Part shown: positions 30,511 to 38,193 of the stretch, piece by piece
How the letters are laid out: every line of letters starts with the position of its first letter
Numbering within the stretch: position 1 is the first letter of the stretch
Source: Qipengyuania sp. HL-TH1
GTDB taxonomy: Bacteria > Pseudomonadota > Alphaproteobacteria > Sphingomonadales > Sphingomonadaceae
Reading direction: 5' to 3'
Assembly: GCF_036365825.1 (NCBI RefSeq)
Contig: NZ_CP142675.1
Coordinates: 2,054,501 to 2,118,500, forward strand
DNA length: 64,000 nucleotides
Position numbers and translations under genes: made by a program
Notes under the pieces: generated by a model
Seen by the model: only the letters and a program-made list of their open reading frames with translations
What the model was told of the DNA's origin: nothing
Database searches by the model: none

Positions 30511-30616
30511 CCGGGACAGGCAGCCGGCGCCTTTGAAGCTGGCGCAGGATACGAAGGTCTTATGGTGCCGGCCCGGTAACCGTCTGCTGCGCGGCCCCAC
30601 CATCGCGAGCCATAAT

Positions 30617-31783
30617 CTACGCGGTCTGCAGTTGGTTGAAATAGGTCACGAGATCGGTCGTCTGGCCGGTGGCCAGCGCGTCCTGCACGTCTTGCTGCGA
30701 CATTCCCGGTTCGAGCTGCGCATTGTTCACATTGATGTCGAGGATCAGGCTGCCCGCCTGGTTATAGGCATCTGTCCAGGCGGCGACGGCTTCGTTCAGA
30801 TCGTCGGCGACCGCCTGATAGTTGCACGCCTGTTCATCGGCGATTGCGGCCTGAATGTCGTTCACAGCATTCGTCACCTCGTTGTCGAGCGTCTGCCATT
30901 CCGCCTCGACATTTTCGAGGTTCGACTGCACGTCGGCCGTCTGCGCCGCGAAATCCCCATATTGCTTCGCCATGCCCTGGAGCACCGCGACGTCCTGGGT
31001 GAGCCCGGTGATCTGGGCCTGCTTCGCTTCGATCTCCGCTTTGTCCGCCTTGATCTTGATCGCATCGAGGGCGATGTACGTAGTGGCCACCGCAACGACA
31101 GGCCCGAGCGCGATCCAGACGAGCGCCCCGGCAGGCCACGCGGCGATCGTGGCGACCACACCGAGGGTAAGCGCAATGCCGTCGGCGATAGCGAGACCAA
31201 CGATGGCCGCGGTCAGCGATTTGATATCCGCCTTGAGCTGCTCGATCGCGGTGTTCAGATCATCGATTTTCTCCTGATCCGCCCCGGCGTCGGCCGACGA
31301 TTTGTTCGCGATCGTCTGCAATTGTTGCGCCATATCCGGCACCTTGTTCTGGTAATTCTGCACGGCCGAGAGCGTGCCCGAGACGAAGGCAAGCACCAGC
31401 GAGACCTGCGACTTGATGAGGTTCAGGTCCGCGGTCAGCGCTGATTTCGCGCCGGCGTTTGCCGGGTTCTGGATCAGCGCTTGAGCCTGATTCCTCGCAT
31501 CCTGCAGGGCGGCGGAGATGGTGGCGTTATAGCTCTGGACGCTGGCCGGGACGGTGAGCAAACGCGCCATCACATTGTTGATCCAGTCGAGCGCGTCCGC
31601 CTGGGCGGCCTGGTGCGCGTTGACGAAATCCTGCCAGTCGGGAGGCAGGGTGTTCAGAACACCGAGCTGCGAACTGTAAACGCCGGTCGCTTCGTTATTC
31701 ACGAAGATGACGCTTTGCTTATATGCGCTTTGAACATCGGCGATATTCCGAGCGCTATTGCGGAATGCGTGGTGAAGAGCCAT
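30617..31783 (-). CDS. Alpha-helical pore-forming-toxin-like protein (HBL/Nhe/ClyA type)
   Basis: A 388-residue, mostly helical protein. Residues 10-190 are long amphipathic helices ending in a coiled-coil (EKIDDLNTAIEQLKADIKS). Residues 192-241 form a strongly hydrophobic double segment with a Pro/Gly turn (AAWPAGALVWIALGP). A second coiled coil follows (KADKAEIEAKQAQITGLTQDV) and then more helices to the end. This long-helix, hydrophobic hairpin, long-helix plan is that of the Bacillus HBL/Nhe, ClyA and XaxA families of alpha-pore-forming toxins. No signal peptide is present; there is one Cys (320). The start at 31783 has a near-perfect ribosome binding site (AGGAGG, 8 bases before ATG). 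No second toxin component or immunity gene is adjacent. Fold class likely; toxicity unproven. Confidence 0.72.
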   Translation of the reverse strand: MALHHAFRNSARNIADVQSAYKQSVIFVNNEATGVYSSQLGVLNTLPPDWQDFVNAHQAAQADALDWINNVMARLLTVPASVQSYNATISAALQDARNQAQALIQNPANAGAKSALTADLNLIKSQVSLVLAFVSGTLSAVQNYQNKVPDMAQQLQTIANKSSADAGADQEKIDDLNTAIEQLKADIKSLTAAIVGLAIADGIALTLGVVATIAAWPAGALVWIALGPVVAVATTYIALDAIKIKADKAEIEAKQAQITGLTQDVAVLQGMAKQYGDFAAQTADVQSNLENVEAEWQTLDNEVTNAVNDIQAAIADEQACNYQAVADDLNEAVAAWTDAYNQAGSLILDINVNNAQLEPGMSQQDVQDALATGQTTDLVTYFNQLQTA

Positions 31784-32327
31784 TGCAACATCCTCCTGTT
31801 GGCCAGACCGACAAGACGAATCCAAATGGTCAGGCGCGCAAACGAGCCTAGAACGCGAAAGCCCGGTGCAAAGTTCGCCTTCAAGTCGGCGTGGTTTTTT
31901 CTTTATACATTCGAATATTTACAGCGTCCACGGTACGACGCTTGTGCAGGGTAGTTAAATTACGGCCAGAACGGCGGGATCTGTTCAATCATATACTTCC
32001 CGACTCGCCGGGCAATTCTCGATAGACGGGATGATTGCGCGAACTGGCCCGGCCCAACCGGGAAGCTTCGCGCTCGCCTCGGCGGGCGCAATCACTGCCG
32101 TTGCAGCACGATCACTAGGTCCATTCCGGTCCCATTGCGGAACTTCATGCCACCCGGTCAGCGCCGCAGCGACGGGGTTGGGCGGCTGCTGGGCGGAATT
32201 GGCCAGCGCCGGGATGGCCTTCGAGGGTGAGCGCAAACGCGACCCGGCACGCGGCGCATAGGTATTCCAGCGAGGGGGTGTCCGAATTCGGGTGCAAAAC
32301 GCGCGCCGCCAGCGCTATCACCCGCGG
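31784..32327. other. Gene-free stretch between the toxin-like gene and the GFA gene
   Basis: The left 200 bases are AT-rich and hold the likely promoter of the toxin-like gene. The right 330 bases are GC-rich. Short open frames exist there on both strands, but none has a ribosome binding site or a recognisable protein sequence, so no gene is called. Confidence 0.5.
31902..31930 (-). promoter_or_regulatory. Candidate sigma-70 promoter of the toxin-like gene
   Basis: On the minus strand TGGACG and TATAAA are 17 bases apart, followed by about 110 bases of leader before the toxin-like gene. The area is visibly richer in A and T than its surroundings, and includes an ATTCGAAT palindrome between the two boxes. 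Confidence 0.45.
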
Positions 32328-32732
32328 ATGATAAAAACGTCCTGCCTGTGCGGCCAGATCGGTCTCGAGCTGACAAAGCGACCCGAATTCATTCACGAGT
32401 GCAATTGCACATTATGCAGCAAGACGGGTGCGCGCTGGGCCTATTTCCACCCCTCCGAGGTCACCGTTCACGGCCAGACGCAGGGGTTCCGCAGGGCCGA
32501 CAAGGACGAGCCGAACGCCGAGGTGCAATTCTGTCCGACGTGCGGCGCAACGAGCCATTTCGTGCTGACCGAGAAAGCCATCGCGGCTCACGGCAACACC
32601 ATGATGGGCGTGAACATGTGGTTGGCCGATGCCGCGGACCTGGCGGGGATCGAACTGCGCCACCCCAATGGTCGCGACTGGTCGGGGGACGGCGACTTTA
32701 CCTATGTGCGCGAGGCCCGATCGCTGGGGTAA
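32328..32732 (+). CDS. GFA-family (CENP-V/GFA domain) protein
   Basis: A 134-residue protein of the glutathione-dependent formaldehyde-activating enzyme (Gfa) family. The zinc-binding cysteines are visible: CLCG near the N-terminus, CNCTLC at about 25-30, and CPTCG in the middle. These proteins bind one or two zinc ions and were first described as helping glutathione-formaldehyde adduct formation, but most members have no proven activity. The start at 32328 places CLCG at the usual position; an in-frame ATG at 32292 gives 12 extra residues of no clear value. It stands alone, oriented away from the toxin-like gene. Confidence 0.82.
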   Translation: MIKTSCLCGQIGLELTKRPEFIHECNCTLCSKTGARWAYFHPSEVTVHGQTQGFRRADKDEPNAEVQFCPTCGATSHFVLTEKAIAAHGNTMMGVNMWLADAADLAGIELRHPNGRDWSGDGDFTYVREARSLG

Positions 32733-32788
32733 GCTGAAGCGCCCGCGATCCGCGCCGGCCCCTGACCACTGCCGCTAACCCCTGCGGG

Positions 32789-33286
32789 TCAGCCGCGCGT
32801 GCGCACATTGCCGGAAATCCATGCGCCTGCCCGGGCGGTTTTTTCCGGGCCCAGTTGCGCGGCCACCGCGCCCGCCAGCGTGGCGAGATCGACTTGCGCC
32901 AGGCTGGAGCGATAGGCTTCTTCCGCGCGCCAGAACCCCGCGGCGATATTGCACGGCGCTTTGCAATCGGCGGGCTTGCTGGCGCAGGGACCGTTCTGGC
33001 GGATCTCGCTGCAGCGGAACATCGGCTCGTCGCCATCGACCGCCAGCAATATGTCGAGCAGCGTGATATCGCCGGGCGCGCGGGCGAGCGTGTAGAACCC
33101 GCTCCTGCCGCGCCCGCCGGTCACGATCCCTGCGCGCGCCAGCGCCTGCATCTGCTTGGCCATATAGGGCTCGGGCAGCGCGTGGAATTCGGCCAGGGCC
33201 GACAGCGGCAAGCCCTTGTCGGGCCACAGCGGCACCAGCAGCGCGCAGGCATGGCCTGCCCATTCGACGCCCTTGTTGATCCGCAT
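32789..33286 (-). CDS. Rrf2-family transcriptional regulator with Cys cluster
   Basis: A 165-residue winged-helix regulator of the Rrf2/IscR/NsrR family. The HTH is in the first 60 residues (GLPLSALAEFHALPEPYMAKQMQALARAGIV), followed by the typical GRSGFYTLAR wing. Four cysteines at 92, 101, 108 and 112 (RCSEIRQNGPC, DCKAPC) suit an Fe-S cluster, so it probably senses nitric oxide, redox state or cluster supply. ATG at 33286 was chosen because a GAGG lies 8-10 bases upstream; another ATG (33295) is three codons earlier. It diverges from the membrane-CMD gene across a 68-base gap holding two palindromes. Confidence 0.85.
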   Translation of the reverse strand: MRINKGVEWAGHACALLVPLWPDKGLPLSALAEFHALPEPYMAKQMQALARAGIVTGGRGRSGFYTLARAPGDITLLDILLAVDGDEPMFRCSEIRQNGPCASKPADCKAPCNIAAGFWRAEEAYRSSLAQVDLATLAGAVAAQLGPEKTARAGAWISGNVRTRG

Positions 33287-33320
33287 GCCCGACATTCCTC
33301 TTGCGCGGCCTCCCTTAAGT

Positions 33321-33341
33321 GGATATTCAATATCCGGATAT
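33321..33341. promoter_or_regulatory. Overlapping palindromes: candidate Rrf2 operator
   Basis: GGATATTCAATATCC (33321-33335) is a perfect 7-1-7 inverted repeat and ATATCCGGATAT (33330-33341) is a second perfect palindrome sharing six bases with it, giving three alternating GGATAT half-sites. It lies between the divergent regulator and membrane-CMD genes, where an Rrf2 dimer would control both. Confidence 0.6.
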
Positions 33342-33354
33342 AGGGAGTCCGATA

Positions 33355-34281
33355 ATGTATGGCAAACCTGACGCGCTCGACCGGTTGGTGCAAGCCCTGC
33401 TGGTGCTGGCCGCGCTGTTCGCACTGGTCTTCGGGCTGTTCATGCTCGCCGACCCGTTCGGGTGGTACCAGTTCGTGGACACGGTCAAGGCAAGCGGTCC
33501 GGCCAATGCGCATTTCATCAGGGATATCGGGCTCGCCTATCTCGTTTCGGGCGCGCTGATCGCTTTTGCCGCGGCCAATCCGGGGCTCCGCTGGGGCAGC
33601 GCGCTGGTCGGCGCGGCGTGGCTGGGCGCGCATGGCGTGCTGCATATTTACGAAGTGCTCACCGGGATCTGCGGCCCCGGCATCTTCTGGCGCGACGCGC
33701 CCGGCGTACTCGGACCGCCGCTGGTGGTGCTGGTTGCGGTGGCGATCCAGCTGGGCCGCCAGCGCCTCTCGCCCGTGCCCCTGCCCAAAGGCGTTTTCAT
33801 CAACGGGATGAAGCGGATGGTGGGCGACGCCGAGCCCTATTACGACGATCTGTCCGCTGCGGGCGGCTTCGCGGTCGAGAAATTCCAGCACTCCATGGTG
33901 CTGGCGGGGCACTATTACCATGCGCCCAGCGACATGATCCACATGGCCCGGCTCGGCTCCACCCGCGCGGAGGATTGCGGTCCCTGCGTCGAGATCGTCC
34001 GCAATTTCGCGCTGGCCGACGGCATGGACAAGGACCGGCTGCAGAACGCGCTGATGGGCAGACCCGAAAGCGACGCCGACGCGCTCGCCTTCGGCTTTGG
34101 CGAGGCCATCGCCAGCGGCGACATCCTGCGCGCGGCCGAACTGGGCGAACAGATCGAAGCAAAGCATTCGCGCCCCGTCCGCACCGAAATGACGCTCGCC
34201 GCCGCCAGCGGCAGACTGTTCCCCGCGATCAAGCGCGGGCTGGGCTATGCTTCGGCCTGCACGATCCCGCGGACGGGGTGA
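33355..34281 (+). CDS. Membrane protein with C-terminal AhpD/CMD-like domain
   Basis: A 308-residue protein. The first 140 residues hold about four hydrophobic helices (ALLVLAALFALVFGLFML, LAYLVSGALIAFAAA and others), resembling small DoxX-like membrane domains. The C-terminal 160 residues resemble carboxymuconolactone decarboxylase/AhpD proteins: the redox-type CxxC occurs in EDCGPCVEIVRNFAL and is followed by an all-helical region. An AhpD-type CxxC suggests a peroxide or thiol redox function at the membrane. The start has a GGGAG ribosome binding site. Facing an Fe-S Rrf2 regulator with a palindromic operator, it is probably an oxidative or nitrosative stress gene; this is inference. Confidence 0.7.
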   Translation: MYGKPDALDRLVQALLVLAALFALVFGLFMLADPFGWYQFVDTVKASGPANAHFIRDIGLAYLVSGALIAFAAANPGLRWGSALVGAAWLGAHGVLHIYEVLTGICGPGIFWRDAPGVLGPPLVVLVAVAIQLGRQRLSPVPLPKGVFINGMKRMVGDAEPYYDDLSAAGGFAVEKFQHSMVLAGHYYHAPSDMIHMARLGSTRAEDCGPCVEIVRNFALADGMDKDRLQNALMGRPESDADALAFGFGEAIASGDILRAAELGEQIEAKHSRPVRTEMTLAAASGRLFPAIKRGLGYASACTIPRTG

Positions 34282-34417
34282 TTGGCGGGTGCGGGAAGCG
34301 GAGAGCTACGAACCGAATTCGTCCCGTGATATGGAGAATGCCGAAGTCAGTCTGACGTTCTGGCGTTGCCGCGATTGCGCGCGTCGCGGGCCATCAGCGG
34401 CAGAAAGACGGCGCGAT

Positions 34418-35164
34418 TCATCTGTACAGCTCCGTGCTGAAATCACCGTGAGTAACTAGATTGATCAACTGGGCCTCGTCTAAATAGCGGGACCCGCTGG
34501 GCTTCAGACTCGCGTGGTGACGCCCGTGCGCCTCCAACCACCCCAGGCGCCGCTCAATCCCAGCGGTCAACGGGTCGTCTGTCATCTGAACGGTGATGCG
34601 CTTGAGACTGATCCCTTTGCCGAAAGTCGCGGCCAAATCGTCAGGATCGACCTCTTCGACACTGGTCGGGTCGTCGAGATCGCCGAAGGTTACCAGCATC
34701 GGATAGGCCGAGCGTTCCTTGAGATGTCCGACCGGTGGGAATGTCCGAGGCAGGACGATTTCGCCCTTGAGCAAGAGCATGTTGTCGAGCTGTTGCGCGA
34801 AGGTTTCGCTGTCGAGGTGGGGGGCGAGCGTCTGCATGACATAGGATGCCCAATCGACATTGTTGTCCGACCGCAGCAGCGCGAACAGCGTCTTTCCGCC
34901 GGGCAGATCGACCGCCACCGCTTCGCCCCGCACGCGACGCTCCACCGCCATATTTGCCGGGCTGGAGCCGGCGCGCACCAGGCGCTGCTTCACTTCGATC
35001 ACGCTCGATCCGGTCTTCAGGCCCTCGGGCGTCTCCACCTCGACCGTGAGGCGATAGCGATAGTCGGGCGCGGTATCGTCCGAAGCGCATGCTGAGGTTG
35101 CCAGTGCAAGGCAGAGCATGACCCATCCGGACATGCGGCGAATGATTTGGCCGAATTGCTGCAT
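34418..35164 (-). CDS. Putative lipoprotein of unknown function
   Basis: A 248-residue protein with an N-terminal signal sequence ending in a lipobox-like ATSAC at about residue 26, so it is probably a lipid-anchored envelope protein. The mature part has mixed beta content, starting YRYRLTVEVETPEGLKTGSSV, then LPGGKTLFALLRS and GEIVLPRTFPPV. It looks like a recurring alphaproteobacterial family without assigned function. A second Met at residue 11 is an alternative start with a tighter signal peptide. It lies alone between the membrane-CMD gene and the crotonase. No enzymatic motif was recognised. Confidence 0.68.
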   Translation of the reverse strand: MQQFGQIIRRMSGWVMLCLALATSACASDDTAPDYRYRLTVEVETPEGLKTGSSVIEVKQRLVRAGSSPANMAVERRVRGEAVAVDLPGGKTLFALLRSDNNVDWASYVMQTLAPHLDSETFAQQLDNMLLLKGEIVLPRTFPPVGHLKERSAYPMLVTFGDLDDPTSVEEVDPDDLAATFGKGISLKRITVQMTDDPLTAGIERRLGWLEAHGRHHASLKPSGSRYLDEAQLINLVTHGDFSTELYR

Positions 35165-35234
35165 AGCAGTGTGCCTAGGCGCAGATCCTCATGGCTATGT
35201 TAACGCGCGCAGCCAGAGCGGCGCCCCCGCTCCG

Positions 35235-36032
35235 CTAGACGTCGGTAAACACCGGCGCGCGTTTCTGCATTTCGGCCATGACCGCCTCGATCTGGTTGGG
35301 CTGGCGGATGATGCCGTCCTGCTCTTCGCTCTCGGCCAGCAGGATCGCGTCCTCGCCCTCTTCGTGCATCACACGGAACAGCCGCTTGGCGCCGCGGATC
35401 GCCTGCGGGTTCTTGTTGGCGATGGTTTCGGCCAGCGCATTGGCCCTGGCCAGCGGGTCTTCCTCGAGCATGGTGGCAAAGCCGAGCTGGAGCGCTTCCT
35501 CGCCGATGAATTCGCGGTTGGTGTAGGTCAGTTCGCGCAAGGTGTCGTCGCGCACCAGGCCGCGCCACAGCGCATAGCCGCCCATGTCGGGGACGAGGCC
35601 CCATTTCATTTCCATCACCGCCATGCGCGTCTGCGGGTGCACCACGCGGATATCGGCGCCGCTGGCGATCTGCAGCCCGCCGCCGAAGCACACGCCGTGG
35701 ACCGCGGCGATGACCGGGACGGGGCACTTGCGCCAAGTCATTGCGGCTTCCTGCGCGCGGTTGGCATTGCCATGCGTCCGCTCGGTCAATGCGGCCGAGC
35801 CCGCCGGTTCGCCGCCGAAGCTCGCGGTATCGAGACCCGCGCAAAAAGCGCGCCCTTCGCCCGAGAGCACTGCCACGCGCAGGCCCGGCATGTCGCGCAG
35901 CGCCTCGCCCGCAGCGAGCACCGCCTCGAACTGGGCCGGGTCCAGCGCGTTCATCTTGTCGCCGCGGGTGAAGCGCACCTGCGCCACGCCATTGTCGGCC
36001 AGATCGATGGAAACGCGGTCGTTGAAATTCAT
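35235..36032 (-). CDS. Crotonase-family enoyl-CoA hydratase
   Basis: A 265-residue member of the crotonase fold. The CoA oxyanion hole segments are visible as EGRAFCAGLDTASF and HGVCFGGGLQIASGADIR, followed by MKWGLVPDMGGYALWRGLV. The position of the second catalytic acid in enoyl-CoA hydratase (around GLVPDMGG) holds Asp, so hydratase or isomerase activity is plausible; many sphingomonad copies are annotated only as crotonase. The start at 36032 follows a GAGAGG ribosome binding site. The protein is cytoplasmic, and its substrate is unknown. Confidence 0.85.
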   Translation of the reverse strand: MNFNDRVSIDLADNGVAQVRFTRGDKMNALDPAQFEAVLAAGEALRDMPGLRVAVLSGEGRAFCAGLDTASFGGEPAGSAALTERTHGNANRAQEAAMTWRKCPVPVIAAVHGVCFGGGLQIASGADIRVVHPQTRMAVMEMKWGLVPDMGGYALWRGLVRDDTLRELTYTNREFIGEEALQLGFATMLEEDPLARANALAETIANKNPQAIRGAKRLFRVMHEEGEDAILLAESEEQDGIIRQPNQIEAVMAEMQKRAPVFTDV

Positions 36033-36112
36033 GGCAGTGCCTCTCTTCCGAAAATATCCCTTGCCGCCTTGGTAGCCATCGGGCGGGACAAGTCCAGTTG
36101 CGCCGCGGGCGA

Positions 36113-36766
36113 TCACGCAGAACGGGCGAGCGGCGGGGCAACGCCGTCGGCCGCCAGCCGGTAGCCCCCCTGCGGGTGCGTTTCGACCAGCCAGCCGCAG
36201 CGCGAGACGTGGAGCTTGGCGCGCAGCCGCGAGACATGCACTTCGAGCGAATTGGTTTCGGGCACGTGGTCGAGCCGCCAGACATCGCGCAGCAATTGCG
36301 CGCGCGTCACCTGTTCGCCCGGCGTTTCCGCCAGCCGCCAGAGCAGCGCGAATTCGCGCGGGTGAAGACCGAGCCAGCGACCGTCCAGCCGCCCGTCGCG
36401 GTGGAACAGGTCGAGCAGGACGGGGCCGGCCTGGATGCGCCGCGGAAGACCCGCCGCCTGGCCGTCGATCCGCGACAGCCGCGCATCGAGTTCGACATGC
36501 GCGACCTGGCTGGCAAGCGCATCGCCCAGCCCGTGATCTAGCAGCCGCGCGCGTTCCCACGCATTATCGACGCCGACCGCGACGATCCGCCCGCGTGCCG
36601 CCAGGTCGCGCCAGTCGCCCGGCCTGCTGGCCGCGCGCCAATCGAGCAGGCCGGGGAGCCCCCCGGTCTCGCGCGCGTGGGTCATCGACCAGTCCGCCAA
36701 CCGCAAATCCCACCGCATCGGAACAATCGGGCTGGTCGACAGCCATACGAATGTCGGCCCCCTCAC
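36113..36766 (-). CDS. OmpR-type winged-helix regulator with a degenerate receiver domain
   Basis: A 217-residue protein. The C-terminal 95 residues are a clear OmpR/PhoB DNA-binding domain (LHPREFALLWRLAETPGEQVTRAQLL, ETNSLEVHVSRLRAKL, GGYRL). The N-terminal 110 residues have receiver-like length and fold hints (IVAVGVDNAWERARLLDHGLGDAL), but the acidic pocket and phosphorylatable Asp are not recognisable, so it should work without phosphorylation. The GTG start at 36766 is supported by a GAGAGGGG ribosome binding site; an ATG at 36718 is the alternative. No histidine kinase gene is adjacent. Confidence 0.75.
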   Translation of the reverse strand: MRGPTFVWLSTSPIVPMRWDLRLADWSMTHARETGGLPGLLDWRAASRPGDWRDLAARGRIVAVGVDNAWERARLLDHGLGDALASQVAHVELDARLSRIDGQAAGLPRRIQAGPVLLDLFHRDGRLDGRWLGLHPREFALLWRLAETPGEQVTRAQLLRDVWRLDHVPETNSLEVHVSRLRAKLHVSRCGWLVETHPQGGYRLAADGVAPPLARSA

Positions 36767-36873
36767 GAATCGCCCCTCTCGGTACTCCGATATGAGTCGC
36801 AGACTAAGTGGAGGAAATCGTTTGCAAACCGGGCTGGCGCGGAGATGCGCCCGATCCGGATGTATCTCTGGCG

Positions 36874-38061
36874 CTAGCGGCGCGCGTGCTCGGCGAGGAA
36901 CCGCTTGATGTTGCGCGCGGCCTGGCGGATGCGCTGCTCGTTCTCGACCATGGCGATGCGGACATGGCCTTCGCCTTCCTCGCCATAGCCGACGCCTGCC
37001 GCGACCGCGACATCGGCATGCTCGAGCAATTGCTTGGAAAACTCGAGACTGCCCATTTCCTCGAAGCCCGGCGGCAGCTTGGCCCAGGCGAACATGCTGG
37101 CGGGCGGCGAGGGAATGTCCCAGCCGGCGCGGGCGAAGCTTTCGACCATCACGTCGCGCCGGTGCTGGTAGCGCGCGCGGTTTTCCTCGACCACGTCCTG
37201 CGGGCCGTTGAGCGCGGCGCAGGCGGCCGCCTGGATCGGGGTGAAGGCGCCGTAGTCGAGATAGGACTTCACCCGCGACAGCGCGGAGATCAGCGTCGGG
37301 TTGCCGACCGCGAAGCCCATCCGCCAGCCGGCCATCGAATAGGTTTTCGACATCGAGGTAAACTCCACCGCGACATCCTTCGCGCCGGGCACCTCGAGGA
37401 TCGAGCGGGTCGGCTTGCCGTCGTAATAGAGCTCCGAATAGGCAAGGTCGGACAGGACCCAGACCTTGTTCTCACGCGCCCAGGCGACCAGCCGTTCGTA
37501 AAAGGCGAGATCGACCGTTTCGGCGGTGGGATTGCTGGGATAATTGACCACCAGCACCGTCGGCCGCGGCACGGTATAGGCCATCGCGTTGTCGAGCGCC
37601 TTCCAGTAATATTCGTCGGGCGTGGTCGGCACGCTGCGGATCGTCGCCCCGGCGATGATGAAGCCGAAGGTGTGGATCGGATAGGACGGGCTGGGCGCCA
37701 GCACGACATCGCCCGGCGCGGTGATCGCGGTGGCCATCGATGACAGGCCTTCCTTCGACCCCATCGTCACCACCACCTCGCTTTCGGGATCGAGTTCGAC
37801 CTCGAACCGGCGGGCGTAGTAATTGGCCTGGGCCTTGCGCAGGCCGGGGATTCCCTTCGATTGCGAATAGCCATGCGCGCTGGGCTTGCCGGCGACTTCG
37901 CACAATTTGTCGATCACATGCTGCGGCGGCGGATGGTCGGGATTGCCCATGCCGAGATCGATGATGTCGCGTCCCGCGCGCCGCGCCGCATGCCGCATCG
38001 CGTTGACTTCGGCGATGACATAGGGCGGCAGGCGCTTGATACGGTAGAATTCGTCGGACAT
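36874..38061 (-). CDS. alaC: Pyridoxal-phosphate aminotransferase, AlaC type
   Basis: A 395-residue class I/II aminotransferase very like the alanine transaminase AlaC (pyruvate plus glutamate to alanine plus 2-oxoglutarate). Landmarks are IKRLPPYVIAEVN at the N-terminus, GMGNPDHPPPQHV, HGYSQSKGIPGLR, SNPTAE (cofactor contacts) and the Schiff-base Lys in TSMSKTYSMAGWRMG. The ATG at 38061 gives the family's normal N-terminus. It diverges from phaC. The LL-diaminopimelate aminotransferase family is a close relative, but the N-terminal sequence fits AlaC better. Confidence 0.87.
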   Translation of the reverse strand: MSDEFYRIKRLPPYVIAEVNAMRHAARRAGRDIIDLGMGNPDHPPPQHVIDKLCEVAGKPSAHGYSQSKGIPGLRKAQANYYARRFEVELDPESEVVVTMGSKEGLSSMATAITAPGDVVLAPSPSYPIHTFGFIIAGATIRSVPTTPDEYYWKALDNAMAYTVPRPTVLVVNYPSNPTAETVDLAFYERLVAWARENKVWVLSDLAYSELYYDGKPTRSILEVPGAKDVAVEFTSMSKTYSMAGWRMGFAVGNPTLISALSRVKSYLDYGAFTPIQAAACAALNGPQDVVEENRARYQHRRDVMVESFARAGWDIPSPPASMFAWAKLPPGFEEMGSLEFSKQLLEHADVAVAAGVGYGEEGEGHVRIAMVENEQRIRQAARNIKRFLAEHARR

Positions 38062-38193
38062 CGTGGCTCTTTCGGGCTGTAGGCGAGTCACACTGATTAC
38101 CTATTCATCATGCAGGTGCAATCGGCACGCGTGCATGCGGCGGCGGAATATCCTATCGTCCCCCCAACAGACGCTTGGCAGCAGGCAGGAGCG

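Noticed and set aside
30367..30603. A 78-codon open frame between the HTH and toxin-like genes
   Set aside because: It crosses the strong hairpin at 30476-30510, has a random-looking Arg/Pro-rich sequence and no start signal.
32031..32261. Small open frames on both strands upstream of the GFA gene
   Set aside because: No ribosome binding site, no recognisable protein sequence and overlapping frames on both strands, as expected by chance in GC-rich DNA.
38100..38193. PhaR site before phaC
   Set aside because: TGCA-containing bits and a GCACGCGTGC palindrome occur, but none matches the clear TTGTGCACTGCACAA pattern found before the phasin gene.
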